Both the position numbers and the translations under genes were made by a program. Below are positions 1-6,418 of a DNA stretch of 6,418 nt, one piece after another (positions within the stretch are counted from its first letter, which is position 1; every line of letters starts with the position of its first letter). The DNA comes from Myxococcales bacterium. Lineage in GTDB: Bacteria > Myxococcota > Bradymonadia > REDH01. The DNA lies in the NCBI GenBank assembly GCA_018970625.1, contig JAGWVZ010000212.1:1-6418 (forward strand), given 5' to 3'. The notes under the pieces are model-generated. The model had not been told where the DNA came from, did no database searches, and worked only from the letters and a program-made list of their open reading frames with translations.

Positions 1-383
1 CATGGTGCGAACCCCGGCTTCACCAGACGAAACACCAGACCGCACCGGTGGCACGACTCGGCCTCGTATTGCCGATGGCCGCATTTCTGACATTTGACGG
101 GCGGTAAATCCACTGGCTGCACCGCGATATCGGGCACAGACACCTCGTCGCGCACGACCACTGCGGCAGCAACAGGCGGCGCTGGCGCCGACATCGGACC
201 GCTGACAGGAACCGCCACGCTCGCTACATCGGCGCTCGCCACAATCAGCGCCAGACTGCCGTCAGGAAGCATGACGTGAATGCCATAACAACGGCTACAC
301 GTCAGGCGCACCATGCCCCCGCCCGAGTCGACATGACCGGGTGCTCCAGCGTGGCTGCAGCGGGAACAGGTGAGTTGCAGCAT
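1..383 (-). CDS. Zinc-ribbon protein, 3' end outside window
   Basis: This is an open frame of 127 codons plus two bases that runs off the left edge, so the C-terminus is missing. The start is the ATG at 383-381, beginning MLQLTCSRC; an in-frame TAG lies three codons upstream (392-390), so the gene cannot start much earlier. Two cysteine modules are visible. The N-terminal one is C6-x2-C9 and C29-x2-C32, a long-spaced ribbon. The second is C98-x2-C101-G and C111-x2-C114-G followed by LVF, a compact rubredoxin-knuckle type ribbon. Between them (about 50-95) lies a Pro/Ala/Val-rich, probably disordered linker. Such residues usually bind Zn2+, but I do not recognise the family and assign no function. 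No signal peptide is seen, so it is probably cytoplasmic or the N-terminus of a larger protein. It follows the M50 protease gene by 74 bp on the same strand and could be the last or next gene of the operon. No clear Shine-Dalgarno sequence is visible. Confidence 0.7.
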   Translation of the reverse strand, partial: MLQLTCSRCSHAGAPGHVDSGGGMVRLTCSRCYGIHVMLPDGSLALIVASADVASVAVPVSGPMSAPAPPVAAAVVVRDEVSVPDIAVQPVDLPPVKCQKCGHRQYEAESCHRCGLVFRLVKPGFAP

Positions 384-431
384 GGGCGTCTATGGGGAAA
401 CAGTTTTCGTGAACGTCTTCAGCGGTGTCTA

Positions 432-452
432 ACCCAGCCCGGGCGACTGGGT
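432..452 (-). other. Small intergenic hairpin after the M50 gene
   Basis: A six-base-pair inverted repeat (ACCCAG pairing with CTGGGT, loop of nine GC-rich bases) starts six bases after the stop codon of the protease gene. In the direction of transcription it is followed by TTAGACACC rather than a T-run, so it does not look like a Rho-independent terminator. It may be a transcript processing or stability element, or chance. Confidence 0.25.
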
Positions 453-457
453 CAAAG

Positions 458-1459
458 TCACTCCGCCGCACCAAAAAGCAACTGTAGACGCCGCATCAGC
501 GTCGGAGCATCCGCGTCGAGGATCACCGATGGCATAAACGTCAGCACCAGCACCAGCACGGTGACCCAGCCAATCGCTGCGTCCACACCCCGCGCTCGAC
601 CATCGGTCACCAGGTTGGGATGCGACCATCCCATGGTGAACCGCACCAGCAGGGCGATCACCAGCCACGCCGGATAAACGAGCACACCCATCAGCACGAG
701 CGTGTAGCCTACCCAGGGCGCCACCCGATTCCAGGCTCCCCCGAAAAGCCCATACGCGATGTGTCCGCCATCGAGTTGACCCAGCGGAACCAGATTCAGC
801 GCCGTTACATAAAACCCCGCCCAGCCGGCGAATGCGGCCGGGTGAAGAAAGATATCGTGTCCCAACGGAATATCGGGGAAATACCAGTGCTCCAGAAACC
901 GGCTCAACAGGCTGCCACCCAGAAACATCAGCTGAGCACCCTCGCCCGGCAAAGGCAGGATTCGACTATGGCTCAACCCCAGCATAAAAATGGGAATTGC
1001 CACGGCCATGCCGGCCAGAGGTCCAAACGCCGCAATGCGCATCTGGGCACGTGACGGCATTTTCGTCAGCTGCATCCCGATGACCGCACCCATGGTGCCC
1101 AGCGGTGGAAAGAACGGAATAAACAACGGAAACGAAACAGGAACGCGATAGTAACGCGCGGTTAGCCAGTGCCCCATCTCATGGGCAAACAGAATCAAAA
1201 GCAGCGAAAGACTGAACGCAAGACCGCCCTGCCACACCGACATATCCAGATACCACGGCGTAACAAATGCACCCAGGTCAGCGCCAAAGAGTCGCGCAAG
1301 CCCCGCCCGTTGTGCATATCCCTCGGTCATCCAGATACCGTTGGCGGTTGTGCTCGCCAGCGTTGCCAGCGCCATCACCGCAGGTAACCAGGTCCGCCGG
1401 GCGGGTGCCGGCGAGGCAGGGTCATCGACGGCTTGGGGTTCTGCGAGGGCGTCACTCAT
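458..1459 (-). CDS. M50 (site-2 protease/EGY-like) membrane metalloprotease
   Basis: Predicted intramembrane zinc metalloprotease of 333 aa that would cut substrates within or near the membrane. The zinc-binding HExxH is H93-E-M-G-H97, at the end of a hydrophobic segment (about 75-96). The second signature N222-LVPLGQ-LDGG (229-232) supplies the conserved Asp230. Between them, FIPFFPPLGTMGAV (113-126) and the AAFGPLAGM segment (143-151) match the S2P-like group that includes the plant EGY proteases and many bacterial relatives. Hydrophobic stretches at roughly 24-44, 75-96, 142-162, 205-225, 247-272 and 295-314 suggest six or more membrane spans. No PDZ domain is present, unlike RseP. The first 22 residues are Pro/Ala/Asp-rich and probably cytoplasmic. 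The ATG at 1459 is preceded by no clear ribosome-binding site. The TAG of the upstream gene lies in the same frame 14 codons before it, and no other start codon is available in between. The substrate is unknown; a role in envelope protein quality control is inferred from the neighbours only. Confidence 0.88.
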   Translation of the reverse strand: MSDALAEPQAVDDPASPAPARRTWLPAVMALATLASTTANGIWMTEGYAQRAGLARLFGADLGAFVTPWYLDMSVWQGGLAFSLSLLLILFAHEMGHWLTARYYRVPVSFPLFIPFFPPLGTMGAVIGMQLTKMPSRAQMRIAAFGPLAGMAVAIPIFMLGLSHSRILPLPGEGAQLMFLGGSLLSRFLEHWYFPDIPLGHDIFLHPAAFAGWAGFYVTALNLVPLGQLDGGHIAYGLFGGAWNRVAPWVGYTLVLMGVLVYPAWLVIALLVRFTMGWSHPNLVTDGRARGVDAAIGWVTVLVLVLTFMPSVILDADAPTLMRRLQLLFGAAE

Positions 1460-1482
1460 GAGAGACCGTTCAGGGGGTTCCG

Positions 1483-1497
1483 GGCGGCATGCCCGCC
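1483..1497 (-). other. GC-only hairpin between binding-protein and M50 genes
   Basis: In the 42-bp gap a perfect five-base GGCGG/CCGCC stem with a five-base loop sits just after the TAG of the binding-protein gene. There is no following T-run, so I do not call it a terminator. It could partly uncouple translation of the protease from its upstream neighbour or protect mRNA ends; chance is also possible in GC-rich DNA. Confidence 0.25.
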
Positions 1498-1501
1498 TGT
1501 G

Positions 1502-2734
1502 CTACTCGGGCCGCAGGATCTCGATCGGAAAAAGCCGACCTCCACCGTCCACCTGCCACAACCCCATATCGCGCAACACGGCGCCGTCCATGGTCAACGA
1601 CATCTCGCCGCAGGCCCCCGAAAACACGTCTGCGTTATCCACTGCGCGCATGACCGCCGCCGGGTTCAGTCCAGCTGCATCGTGACCCGTGAGCGCGCTG
1701 AGCACAAAGCCGGCAGCGTCAAACACCTGCGCCTCAAACTCCGTTGGGCGCGCGGCCCAGCGCGCCTCGTACTCCATCGCGAACGCCGAGGCGGCGGCTC
1801 GCGGGTCGTCAGCGGAGTGCAACAGGGTCACCATCGCGCCGGCGGCCGAGTCGCCAGCATAGGCCAGCGCGGGACCATTCCACTGTGACACACCCAGCAG
1901 TGCAACGTTCTCATCGGGGTCGTCGCTGATCCACTCCAGGTACCGTAACGCCGGCAGCAGGTCAGCGACCGGCTGGTCATAATCGGCAATAAAAACCGCG
2001 TCGGGTCGCTCCATGCGACCAGCGGCCGAAGCGCTCACCCGCGTCTGAGGTGGCTGTGCCCAACCACTGCCCGGCGCGACCAGCCGACGCGTGCGCAGGC
2101 CCACCAGCTGCTCAGCGGTCGGCAGGGCCTCAAAACTGTCACGCGCATACAGCACCACCTGAGTCACCACACCGCCCTGCCCACGGACAGCCGAAATGAA
2201 TCGGGTGGCTGTGTCATGGCCACTCGCGTCGTCGGTGGCCAGCACGGCATAGGTCTGACCAGAGCGTTGCGACGCATGCCAGCTGCCGATGAGGTGTGCC
2301 TGATCGCCCGCCGACGAGTGCAGGCGAAAAATGCGCGCGCCCAGAGACTCCAGACCTGCCACACTGCTCAACAGGTAAATCGGCAGACCATCAGGCCCGG
2401 CCGCGTCGATAACAGCCCGGCTCTCGCCTTCACCGACGGGCCCCAGAATCGCCACGGCACCATCCATGACCGCTGCCTGATACGCCAGCACCGGGTTGTC
2501 GCCTGTGTCGTAGACCTCGACCCGCACGCCGGGCCACAGCTCCGACGCCATGACCACCGAACGATGCGCCCGCCGGCCCACGCCACCCCACTCGCCCGAC
2601 AGGGGCGCCAGAAACGCCACCAGCGGCAGGTCGGACCCTGTAGGCTGCTGGGCCATCGCCGGCGGTGCCCACACGAGCGCAGCCGCTGTCGCGGCGACCA
2701 CAACGAGCGTCTGCTGCCACCGCCGGCTCGTCAT
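1502..2734 (-). CDS. Periplasmic binding-protein-like (LivK/PBP-activator type) exported protein
   Basis: Protein of 410 aa with a Sec signal peptide: basic MTSRR start, hydrophobic core about 9-23, likely cleavage after A28 in AMA-QQ. There is no lipobox cysteine, so a soluble periplasmic protein is expected. The mature part reads as a type 1 periplasmic binding fold (Peripla_BP_6-like). LPLVAFLAPLSGEWGGVGRR (36-55) is the usual first strand and ligand loop, AILGPVGEGES (95-105) the second-lobe crossover, DAVFIADYDQPVADLLPALR (245-264) and ALLGVSQWN (278-286) the conserved C-lobe segments, and FSGACGEMSLTMDGAV (371-386) the usual terminal signature. The pattern is closest to the orphan penicillin-binding-protein-activator/LppC-like members of the branched-chain amino-acid receptor family. 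No ABC permease or ATPase gene lies nearby, which argues against a simple transport role. No ligand can be named. The ATG overlaps the end of the J-protein gene by four bases (ATGA), so translation is probably coupled. Confidence 0.82.
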   Translation of the reverse strand: MTSRRWQQTLVVVAATAAALVWAPPAMAQQPTGSDLPLVAFLAPLSGEWGGVGRRAHRSVVMASELWPGVRVEVYDTGDNPVLAYQAAVMDGAVAILGPVGEGESRAVIDAAGPDGLPIYLLSSVAGLESLGARIFRLHSSAGDQAHLIGSWHASQRSGQTYAVLATDDASGHDTATRFISAVRGQGGVVTQVVLYARDSFEALPTAEQLVGLRTRRLVAPGSGWAQPPQTRVSASAAGRMERPDAVFIADYDQPVADLLPALRYLEWISDDPDENVALLGVSQWNGPALAYAGDSAAGAMVTLLHSADDPRAAASAFAMEYEARWAARPTEFEAQVFDAAGFVLSALTGHDAAGLNPAAVMRAVDNADVFSGACGEMSLTMDGAVLRDMGLWQVDGGGRLFPIEILRPE

Positions 2735-3660
2735 GTAGACTCGCTCCGAAGATCTGCCAGCAGCCGGTCAATCAGCTGTCGCTCTGGCACAGCCTGAGCG
2801 CCAATCTGGTCTTCCAGCGCACGCAGCTGCACGAGAAGGTCACGGTCGAGACCTCGGGGCACGCAGGCGTCCATGATGAAGATGGCGTCTCCATGCACCT
2901 GGCCTTCACGGTGAATACCACACCCCTCTATCCTCAATTCAGAACCCGTAGCGGTTCCCGGGGGCACTACAAGGGTTCGCAAGCCATGAACAGTGGGAAC
3001 TTCGACCGTGGCACCGGTAATCAGCTGGCTCAGACGCAGCGGCAGCCGCACGACGACATGTTCGTTGCGACGCACAAATATGGCGTGCGGCTGCACCTCG
3101 ACGGTGATGTACAGATTTCCGTCTGGCGCGCCGTAAGTGCCGGGAGCACCCTCGCCCTGCCATCGCAGCACTTCGCCGTGCGCCACCCCGGCAGGAATGC
3201 GAAACTCCAGTCGACGTGCCACGGGTTGCAGGCCATCGGGGTCACGGATGGACTTACGGGGTAACTCGAAGACCCGGGCGCAACCACGCACGGCATCCAT
3301 GAACGCAATCGACGAACGCACCCGGATGTCGGCCCCCTTGACCGCCTTCAGCGCCCGCCCCGCGTTGCGGGCCACGTTTCGAAGCACCGAGACGACGGTG
3401 GTCTCGGTACGCACCACGCGCATGGGCTGATACGCTGACCCCGGTGGGGTATGGCCATAACGATCGTAAGCCAGCCGGGTCTCGGGGGTGGAAAGGACGC
3501 GATAGGCCTCGCCGATCTGTTTAAAACGATCGGTCGCGACTGGATCGGGGTTCTGGTCGGGATGAAACTGCCGGGCCAGCCGACGATAGGCCTGTTTGAT
3601 TTCCTCGCCTGATGCACCACGTTCCAGACCGAGGATCTCGTAATAGTCCCGAAGAACCAT
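2731..3660 (-). CDS. DnaJ/CbpA-family J-protein lacking the zinc finger
   Basis: Co-chaperone of 309 aa expected to stimulate the ATPase of the adjacent DnaK and hand it unfolded clients. Residues 4-68 are a classic J-domain (DYYEILGLERGAS...YDRYG) with the essential H33-P34-D35. Residues 71-108 replace the usual Gly/Phe-rich linker; they contain few Gly and no Phe. The two beta-barrel client-binding domains follow at about 109-196 (GADIRVRSSIAFMDAVRG, then RRLEFRIPAGVAHGEVLR) and 197-272 (VVVRLPLRLSQLITGATVEVPT...VPPGTATGSELRIEG). A C-terminal helical tail (about 273-305) may dimerise. The four CxxCxGxG repeats that define DnaJ are absent: the chain passes from FELPRK (131-136) straight into the second half of the first barrel. 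This makes it a class B (CbpA/DnaJB-like) J-protein, although it sits where dnaJ normally sits. Its ATG shares one base with the dnaK stop (TGATG), so translation is coupled to DnaK. A weak GGGTGG lies nine bases upstream. Confidence 0.92.
   Translation of the reverse strand: MVLRDYYEILGLERGASGEEIKQAYRRLARQFHPDQNPDPVATDRFKQIGEAYRVLSTPETRLAYDRYGHTPPGSAYQPMRVVRTETTVVSVLRNVARNAGRALKAVKGADIRVRSSIAFMDAVRGCARVFELPRKSIRDPDGLQPVARRLEFRIPAGVAHGEVLRWQGEGAPGTYGAPDGNLYITVEVQPHAIFVRRNEHVVVRLPLRLSQLITGATVEVPTVHGLRTLVVPPGTATGSELRIEGCGIHREGQVHGDAIFIMDACVPRGLDRDLLVQLRALEDQIGAQAVPERQLIDRLLADLRSEST
2744..2747 (-). promoter_or_regulatory. Ribosome-binding site of the binding-protein gene
   Basis: GGAG on the minus strand lies nine bases before the ATG at 2734, inside the end of the upstream J-protein gene. 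It supports this start, and it means the gene may initiate by itself as well as by reinitiation at the overlapping stop. Confidence 0.6.
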
Positions 3661-5486
3661 CAGGTGCTGCCACCCGGGTCGGCCTGCGAGTACATGGCTT
3701 CGGCAAGACGGTAGGCGCTGTCCTCCAGCACGAGGATGGCGTTACGAAGGTCATCGGCGCTGGTGGGCGAATCCATGATCTCGCGACAGACCTGCAAGGC
3801 GTCCTGAATGGATTCCCGGTCCTCGTCGGACAGGAAGGAGGCGTACTCAACGACGCTGCGCTCTGTGGTGTACATCAGCCCGGCGGCCCGGTTGCGAAGC
3901 TCGACGAGCTCACGACTGTCGCGGTCGCGCTGACGGTATTCTTCGGCCTCGTTGATGATGTTCTCTATGTCGACGTCGCTGAGCCCGCCGGCAGCGTTCA
4001 CGCTCACGGTATGGTGAATACCCGTGCCCAGATCGCGTGCACTGACCTGCACGATACCATTGGCATCGATGGCGAACGAGACCTCAATCTGCGGCACACC
4101 GCGAGGGGCTGGCGGAATGCCGGTGAGGTCGAACTTGGCGAGCGACGTGTTGTCGCGCGCGAGCGGTCGCTCACCCTGCAGAACGTGAACCTGCACGAAT
4201 GGCTGGTTGTCGAGCGCGGTGGTAAAGACCTCGCTGACAGTGACCGGGATGGTCGTATTTCGTTGAATGAGGGGCGTGAACACACCGCCCTGCGTTTCGA
4301 CACCGAGCGTCAGAGGCGTGACATCGAGCAGCAGCACGTCGGCCACTTCTCCGCGTAGTACGCCGCCCTGCATGGCAGCGCCGACGGCGACCACCTCGTC
4401 GGGGTTGACGCCTCGGCTGGGTTCACGCCCAAAGAACTCACCCACGCGCTTTTGTACGAGGGGCATGCGCGTCATGCCGCCCACAAGAATGACCTCCGTA
4501 ATCTTCTGGGGGCTCAATCCAGCCTGCTGCAGCGCATCGGCGCAAGGTTGCAGGGTGCGCTCCACCAGGTCCGAGACCAGCGCTTCGAAGTCAGCGCGTG
4601 TCACCTCGCAGGTAAAGTGAACAGGACCGTTGTCGCTCGCCGCAATGAATGGAAGATTCACGTCGGTGGTTGTGCGGCTCGACAGCTCATGCTTCGCCTT
4701 TTCGGCCGCCTCCCGAAGACGCTGCAGCGCCATACGATCTTTCCGAAGGTCAAGGCCGTTGGTCTCGAGGAAGAGCTCGGCGAAAAAGTCGACGAGGCGC
4801 ACGTCAAAGTCCTCGCCGCCCAGAAACGTATCGCCCGAGGTGGCGCGCACTTCGTAGACGCCCCCGTTCACTTCAAGCACCGTGACGTCGAACGTGCCGC
4901 CGCCAAGGTCATACACCACATAAATGCCTTCACGGTCGGCCTGAAAGCCGTAGGCGAGCGCGGCAGCGGTGGGCTCGTTGATGATACGAAGCACGTTGAG
5001 CCCGGCGATGCGACCGGCATCTTTGGTGGCCTGCCGCTGGGCATCGTTGAAGTAGGCAGGAACCGTGATGATAGCGTCGCTGACCTGTTCACCGAGGTAG
5101 TCTTCGGCGGTCTGCTTCATTTTCTGCAGCACCAGCGCGCTCACCTCGGGTGGACTCATGCGCCGCGAACGCAGCTGCACCCACGCGTCTCCGTTGTCGG
5201 ATGGCACAATCTGGTACGGACACAACTTCTGCGCGCGCTGTACCTCGGGGTCCTGAAACTTGCGCCCGATCAGGCGCTTGACCGCGGTCGCCGTATGCTC
5301 CGGGTTGGTCACCGCCTGCCGTTTCGCCAGTTGGCCCACCAGTCGCTCACCGCTCTCGGTGAACGCCACGACAGACGGCGTCGTCCGGCTACCCTCGCTG
5401 TTGGCGATCACCAGCGGTTCGCCATCCACAAACACCGACACACAGGAGTTGGTGGTGCCGAGGTCGATTCCAATCACACGAGACAT
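3660..5486 (-). CDS. dnaK: Hsp70 molecular chaperone DnaK
   Basis: ATP-driven cytoplasmic chaperone, 608 aa from the chosen start. The nucleotide-binding domain covers about 1-382. Phosphate loop 1 is [11 protein letters not shown] (5-15), the second Hsp70 signature is [15 protein letters not shown] (191-205) with the Thr (T198) that corresponds to the autophosphorylated T199 of E. coli, and the third is [17 protein letters not shown] (332-348). The Gram-negative-type segment around 80-105 is present. The linker [13 protein letters not shown] (383-395) precedes the substrate-binding beta domain (about 396-502) and the helical lid (about 503-598). The chain ends in [10 protein letters not shown]: the long flexible tail and acidic end found in E. 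coli DnaK (638 aa) are missing. I start at the ATG at 5486 ([10 protein letters not shown]) because it fits the family and has GGGAG upstream. The frame is open to an ATG at 5567, but that extension would be encoded across the proposed promoter and has no Hsp70 counterpart. It acts with GrpE and the J-protein encoded on either side. Confidence 0.97.
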   Translation of the reverse strand: MSRVIGIDLGTTNSCVSVFVDGEPLVIANSEGSRTTPSVVAFTESGERLVGQLAKRQAVTNPEHTATAVKRLIGRKFQDPEVQRAQKLCPYQIVPSDNGDAWVQLRSRRMSPPEVSALVLQKMKQTAEDYLGEQVSDAIITVPAYFNDAQRQATKDAGRIAGLNVLRIINEPTAAALAYGFQADREGIYVVYDLGGGTFDVTVLEVNGGVYEVRATSGDTFLGGEDFDVRLVDFFAELFLETNGLDLRKDRMALQRLREAAEKAKHELSSRTTTDVNLPFIAASDNGPVHFTCEVTRADFEALVSDLVERTLQPCADALQQAGLSPQKITEVILVGGMTRMPLVQKRVGEFFGREPSRGVNPDEVVAVGAAMQGGVLRGEVADVLLLDVTPLTLGVETQGGVFTPLIQRNTTIPVTVSEVFTTALDNQPFVQVHVLQGERPLARDNTSLAKFDLTGIPPAPRGVPQIEVSFAIDANGIVQVSARDLGTGIHHTVSVNAAGGLSDVDIENIINEAEEYRQRDRDSRELVELRNRAAGLMYTTERSVVEYASFLSDEDRESIQDALQVCREIMDSPTSADDLRNAILVLEDSAYRLAEAMYSQADPGGST

Positions 5487-5490
5487 GACA

Positions 5491-5495
5491 CTCCC
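5491..5495 (-). promoter_or_regulatory. Ribosome-binding site of dnaK
   Basis: GGGAG on the minus strand lies four bases before the ATG at 5486. The spacing is slightly short, but it is the best Shine-Dalgarno match near either possible start, and it supports the short DnaK start over the 27-residue longer one. Confidence 0.65.
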
Positions 5496-5524
5496 AGAGG
5501 GCAGAACACACAGGGCAGACCATA

Positions 5525-5552
5525 CATATACAATCTCAGGCGCGCGTGACAA
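5525..5552 (-). promoter_or_regulatory. Candidate sigma-70-type promoter for dnaK
   Basis: On the minus strand TTGTCA (5552-5547, five of six to TTGACA) is followed after 16 bases by TATATG (5530-5525, four of six to TATAAT) in a local AT-rich patch, TTGTATATGTATG. Transcription would start near 5518, giving a leader of roughly 30 bases before the dnaK ATG. It would let dnaK and the downstream genes be expressed apart from grpE. It does not resemble the sigma-32 heat-shock consensus. Confidence 0.45.
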
Positions 5553-5571
5553 CATGGACGGCCGCATGTTG
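5550..5571. repeat. Inverted repeat overlapping the dnaK -35 box
   Basis: Perfect seven-base arms, CAACATG (5550-5556) and CATGTTG (5565-5571), are separated by eight bases. The dnaK-proximal arm shares three bases with the candidate -35 hexamer and the rest lies just upstream. Arm length and spacing suit a dimeric regulator. It is not the CIRCE element bound by HrcA (TTAGCACTC arms). No regulator is encoded in the window. Confidence 0.4.
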
Positions 5572-5624
5572 CGGACGATGACCAGCCTGTTTCACAGCGC
5601 ACCCTCGTGCCAGACCGAATCCGC

Positions 5625-6314
5625 TTACGCGTCGGATCCGTAGGACGGGCCAGTCTCGTCGGGTGACGGCCCGCCGGTCGACACCACCACCATGGCCGGA
5701 CGCAGAAGGCGGTCGTTCAACATGTACGCCTTCTGAAACTCCTGAACGACCGTATTGCGCGGCACCGTCGCATCTTCACGCTGCGAGATCGCCTCGTGCA
5801 GGTGCGGGTCAAAGGGTTGCCCCACCGACAGGATCACGGTCACGCCGTGCTTCTCCATCGTTTGCACAAACCGACGGTGCACCATCTGAATACCTGTCAA
5901 CAGGCCAGTCGGCATGCCGGTCTGGTCGGCGCCCGTGACATGCTCGAGCGCGCGGTCAAGGTCATCCAGCAGCGACACGACATCCTTGAGCACCTTCTCG
6001 CCGGCGTACTTCGATTGCTCTTCACGCTCTTTCTGATGGCGGCGCCGCATATTCTCAAAGTCGGCGGCCTTCCGAAGCAGCTGCTCCTTCAACTCATCCC
6101 GTTCGGTCTGCGCGGCGGCCAGGTCTGCGGTCGCGCGTGCCAGGGCCAGCGCGATCGGATCCTGCGACGCTTCGTCCACACCCTCGGGCGCTGTAAAGTC
6201 GTCGATGAACAGCTCGTCGTCCGGCTCCGCCGCGACTTCGGATTCAGCGTCGACGACCTCGGCCACCTCGTCGGTCACCGGTTTTGTGTCTTCATTCTCG
6301 GGCGATGTCATCAT
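5625..6314 (-). CDS. grpE: Nucleotide exchange factor GrpE
   Basis: Homodimeric co-chaperone of 229 aa that releases ADP from DnaK. The N-terminal 55 residues are very acidic and probably disordered. Residues about 55-125 form the long coiled coil, including LLRKAADFENMRRRHQKEREE (79-99) and YAGEKVLKDVVSLLDDLDRALEH (103-125). The C-terminal beta domain that touches DnaK holds the family signature, from GQPFDPHLHEAIS (165-177) to VVQEFQKAYMLNDRLLRPAMVVVS (189-212). The length is a little above the roughly 197 aa of E. coli GrpE because of the acidic N-terminus. The start is ATG 6314 (two Met codons in a row, either usable), with a weak GGTG upstream and an in-frame TAG at 6344-6342. dnaK follows after 138 bp. 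The final 15 or so residues (GGPSPDETGPSYGSDA) are a flexible tail. Confidence 0.96.
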   Translation of the reverse strand: MMTSPENEDTKPVTDEVAEVVDAESEVAAEPDDELFIDDFTAPEGVDEASQDPIALALARATADLAAAQTERDELKEQLLRKAADFENMRRRHQKEREEQSKYAGEKVLKDVVSLLDDLDRALEHVTGADQTGMPTGLLTGIQMVHRRFVQTMEKHGVTVILSVGQPFDPHLHEAISQREDATVPRNTVVQEFQKAYMLNDRLLRPAMVVVSTGGPSPDETGPSYGSDA

Positions 6315-6418
6315 CTTGCACCGTACTGGAAAGCAACGTTCCTACTCTAGACAGAAAAATCGCTGCGACGCCATCGACGCACTGCAGCAAAAGCATATCC
6401 GTCGTGCATTATCGGCAC
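6315..6418 (-). other. Leader region upstream of grpE
   Basis: This 104-bp stretch holds no gene that I can support. GATAAT near the window edge (6413-6408 on the minus strand) could be a -10 box, but its -35 would lie outside the window. I see no CIRCE element and no sigma-32-type CTTGAA...CCCCAT pair here, so heat-shock control of grpE cannot be shown from this sequence. Confidence 0.3.

Noticed and set aside
427..455. Possible promoter for the zinc-ribbon gene (TTGACC at 455-450)
   Set aside because: The -35 match is good, but no acceptable -10 hexamer lies 16-18 bases downstream (at best three of six), and the bases form part of the small hairpin.
276..677. Plus-strand open frame of 133 codons across the zinc-ribbon and protease genes
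   Set aside because: It overlaps two minus-strand genes with recognisable cysteine or membrane motifs, and its translation is a low-complexity Arg/Ser/Thr mix typical of a shadow frame.
1460..1501. Rho-independent terminator between the binding-protein and protease genes
   Set aside because: There is a short GC hairpin but no T-run after it in the direction of transcription.
4452..5549. Long plus-strand open frame of 365 codons opposite dnaK
   Set aside because: It is antisense to a strongly conserved Hsp70 gene. Long open frames opposite dnaK/Hsp70 genes are a well-known effect of codon bias. The translation is rich in Arg/His and shows no family motif.
5487..5567. DnaK starting at 5567 with 27 extra residues
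   Set aside because: The extension is not part of the Hsp70 family, crosses the AT-rich candidate promoter and would bypass the GGGAG site before the ATG at 5486.
5796..6350. Plus-strand open frame of 184 codons opposite grpE
   Set aside because: It lies almost wholly inside the antisense of grpE, lacks recognisable motifs and has no supported ribosome-binding site or neighbours on that strand.
6315..6418. CIRCE or sigma-32 heat-shock element upstream of grpE
   Set aside because: Neither the TTAGCACTC inverted repeat nor a CTTGAA/CCCCAT pair is visible on the minus strand; control sites may lie beyond the right edge.

Overview
This window is a compact, GC-rich bacterial stretch in which every credible gene lies on the minus strand, so it is transcribed from right to left. 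In transcription order the genes are grpE (6314-5625), dnaK (5486-3660), a DnaJ/CbpA-type J-protein without a zinc finger (3660-2731), an exported periplasmic binding-protein-like protein (2734-1502), a polytopic M50/site-2-type metalloprotease (1459-458), and the 5' part of a zinc-ribbon protein (383 to the window edge). Long plus-strand reading frames are shadows of these genes.

The organism looks like a Gram-negative (diderm) bacterium. DnaK carries the extra segment in the first part of its nucleotide-binding domain that is typical of Gram-negative Hsp70s and has the TTNSC start. The binding-protein-like gene product has a Sec signal peptide and resembles the penicillin-binding-protein-activator/LivK-like orphan proteins common in Deltaproteobacteria. 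The terminal CxxCG...CxxCGLVF ribbon also recalls deltaproteobacterial/myxobacterial proteins. A deltaproteobacterial or myxococcal-type lineage is my best guess, from family resemblance only.

Layout and coupling: grpE and dnaK are separated by 138 bp holding a plausible sigma-70-type promoter (TTGTCA, 16 bp, TATATG) and an inverted repeat that overlaps its -35 box, so dnaK may have its own start of transcription. From dnaK onward the genes are tightly packed. dnaK and the J-protein gene overlap by one base (TGATG), and the J-protein gene and the binding-protein gene overlap by four (ATGA). The protease starts 42 bp after the binding-protein stop, and the zinc-ribbon gene starts 74 bp after the protease. 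No convincing Rho-independent terminator interrupts the run.

Together, GrpE (nucleotide exchange), DnaK (Hsp70) and the J-protein (ATPase stimulation, client delivery) form a complete cytoplasmic Hsp70 machine. It is linked by translation and probably by transcription to two envelope proteins and a small metal-binding protein. I do not see a novel defence or mobile system. The points worth a second look are the unusual variants of the chaperones (no zinc finger or G/F linker in the J-protein, no acidic tail on DnaK), the dnaK promoter repeat, and the coupling of this chaperone set to an envelope protein and an intramembrane protease.
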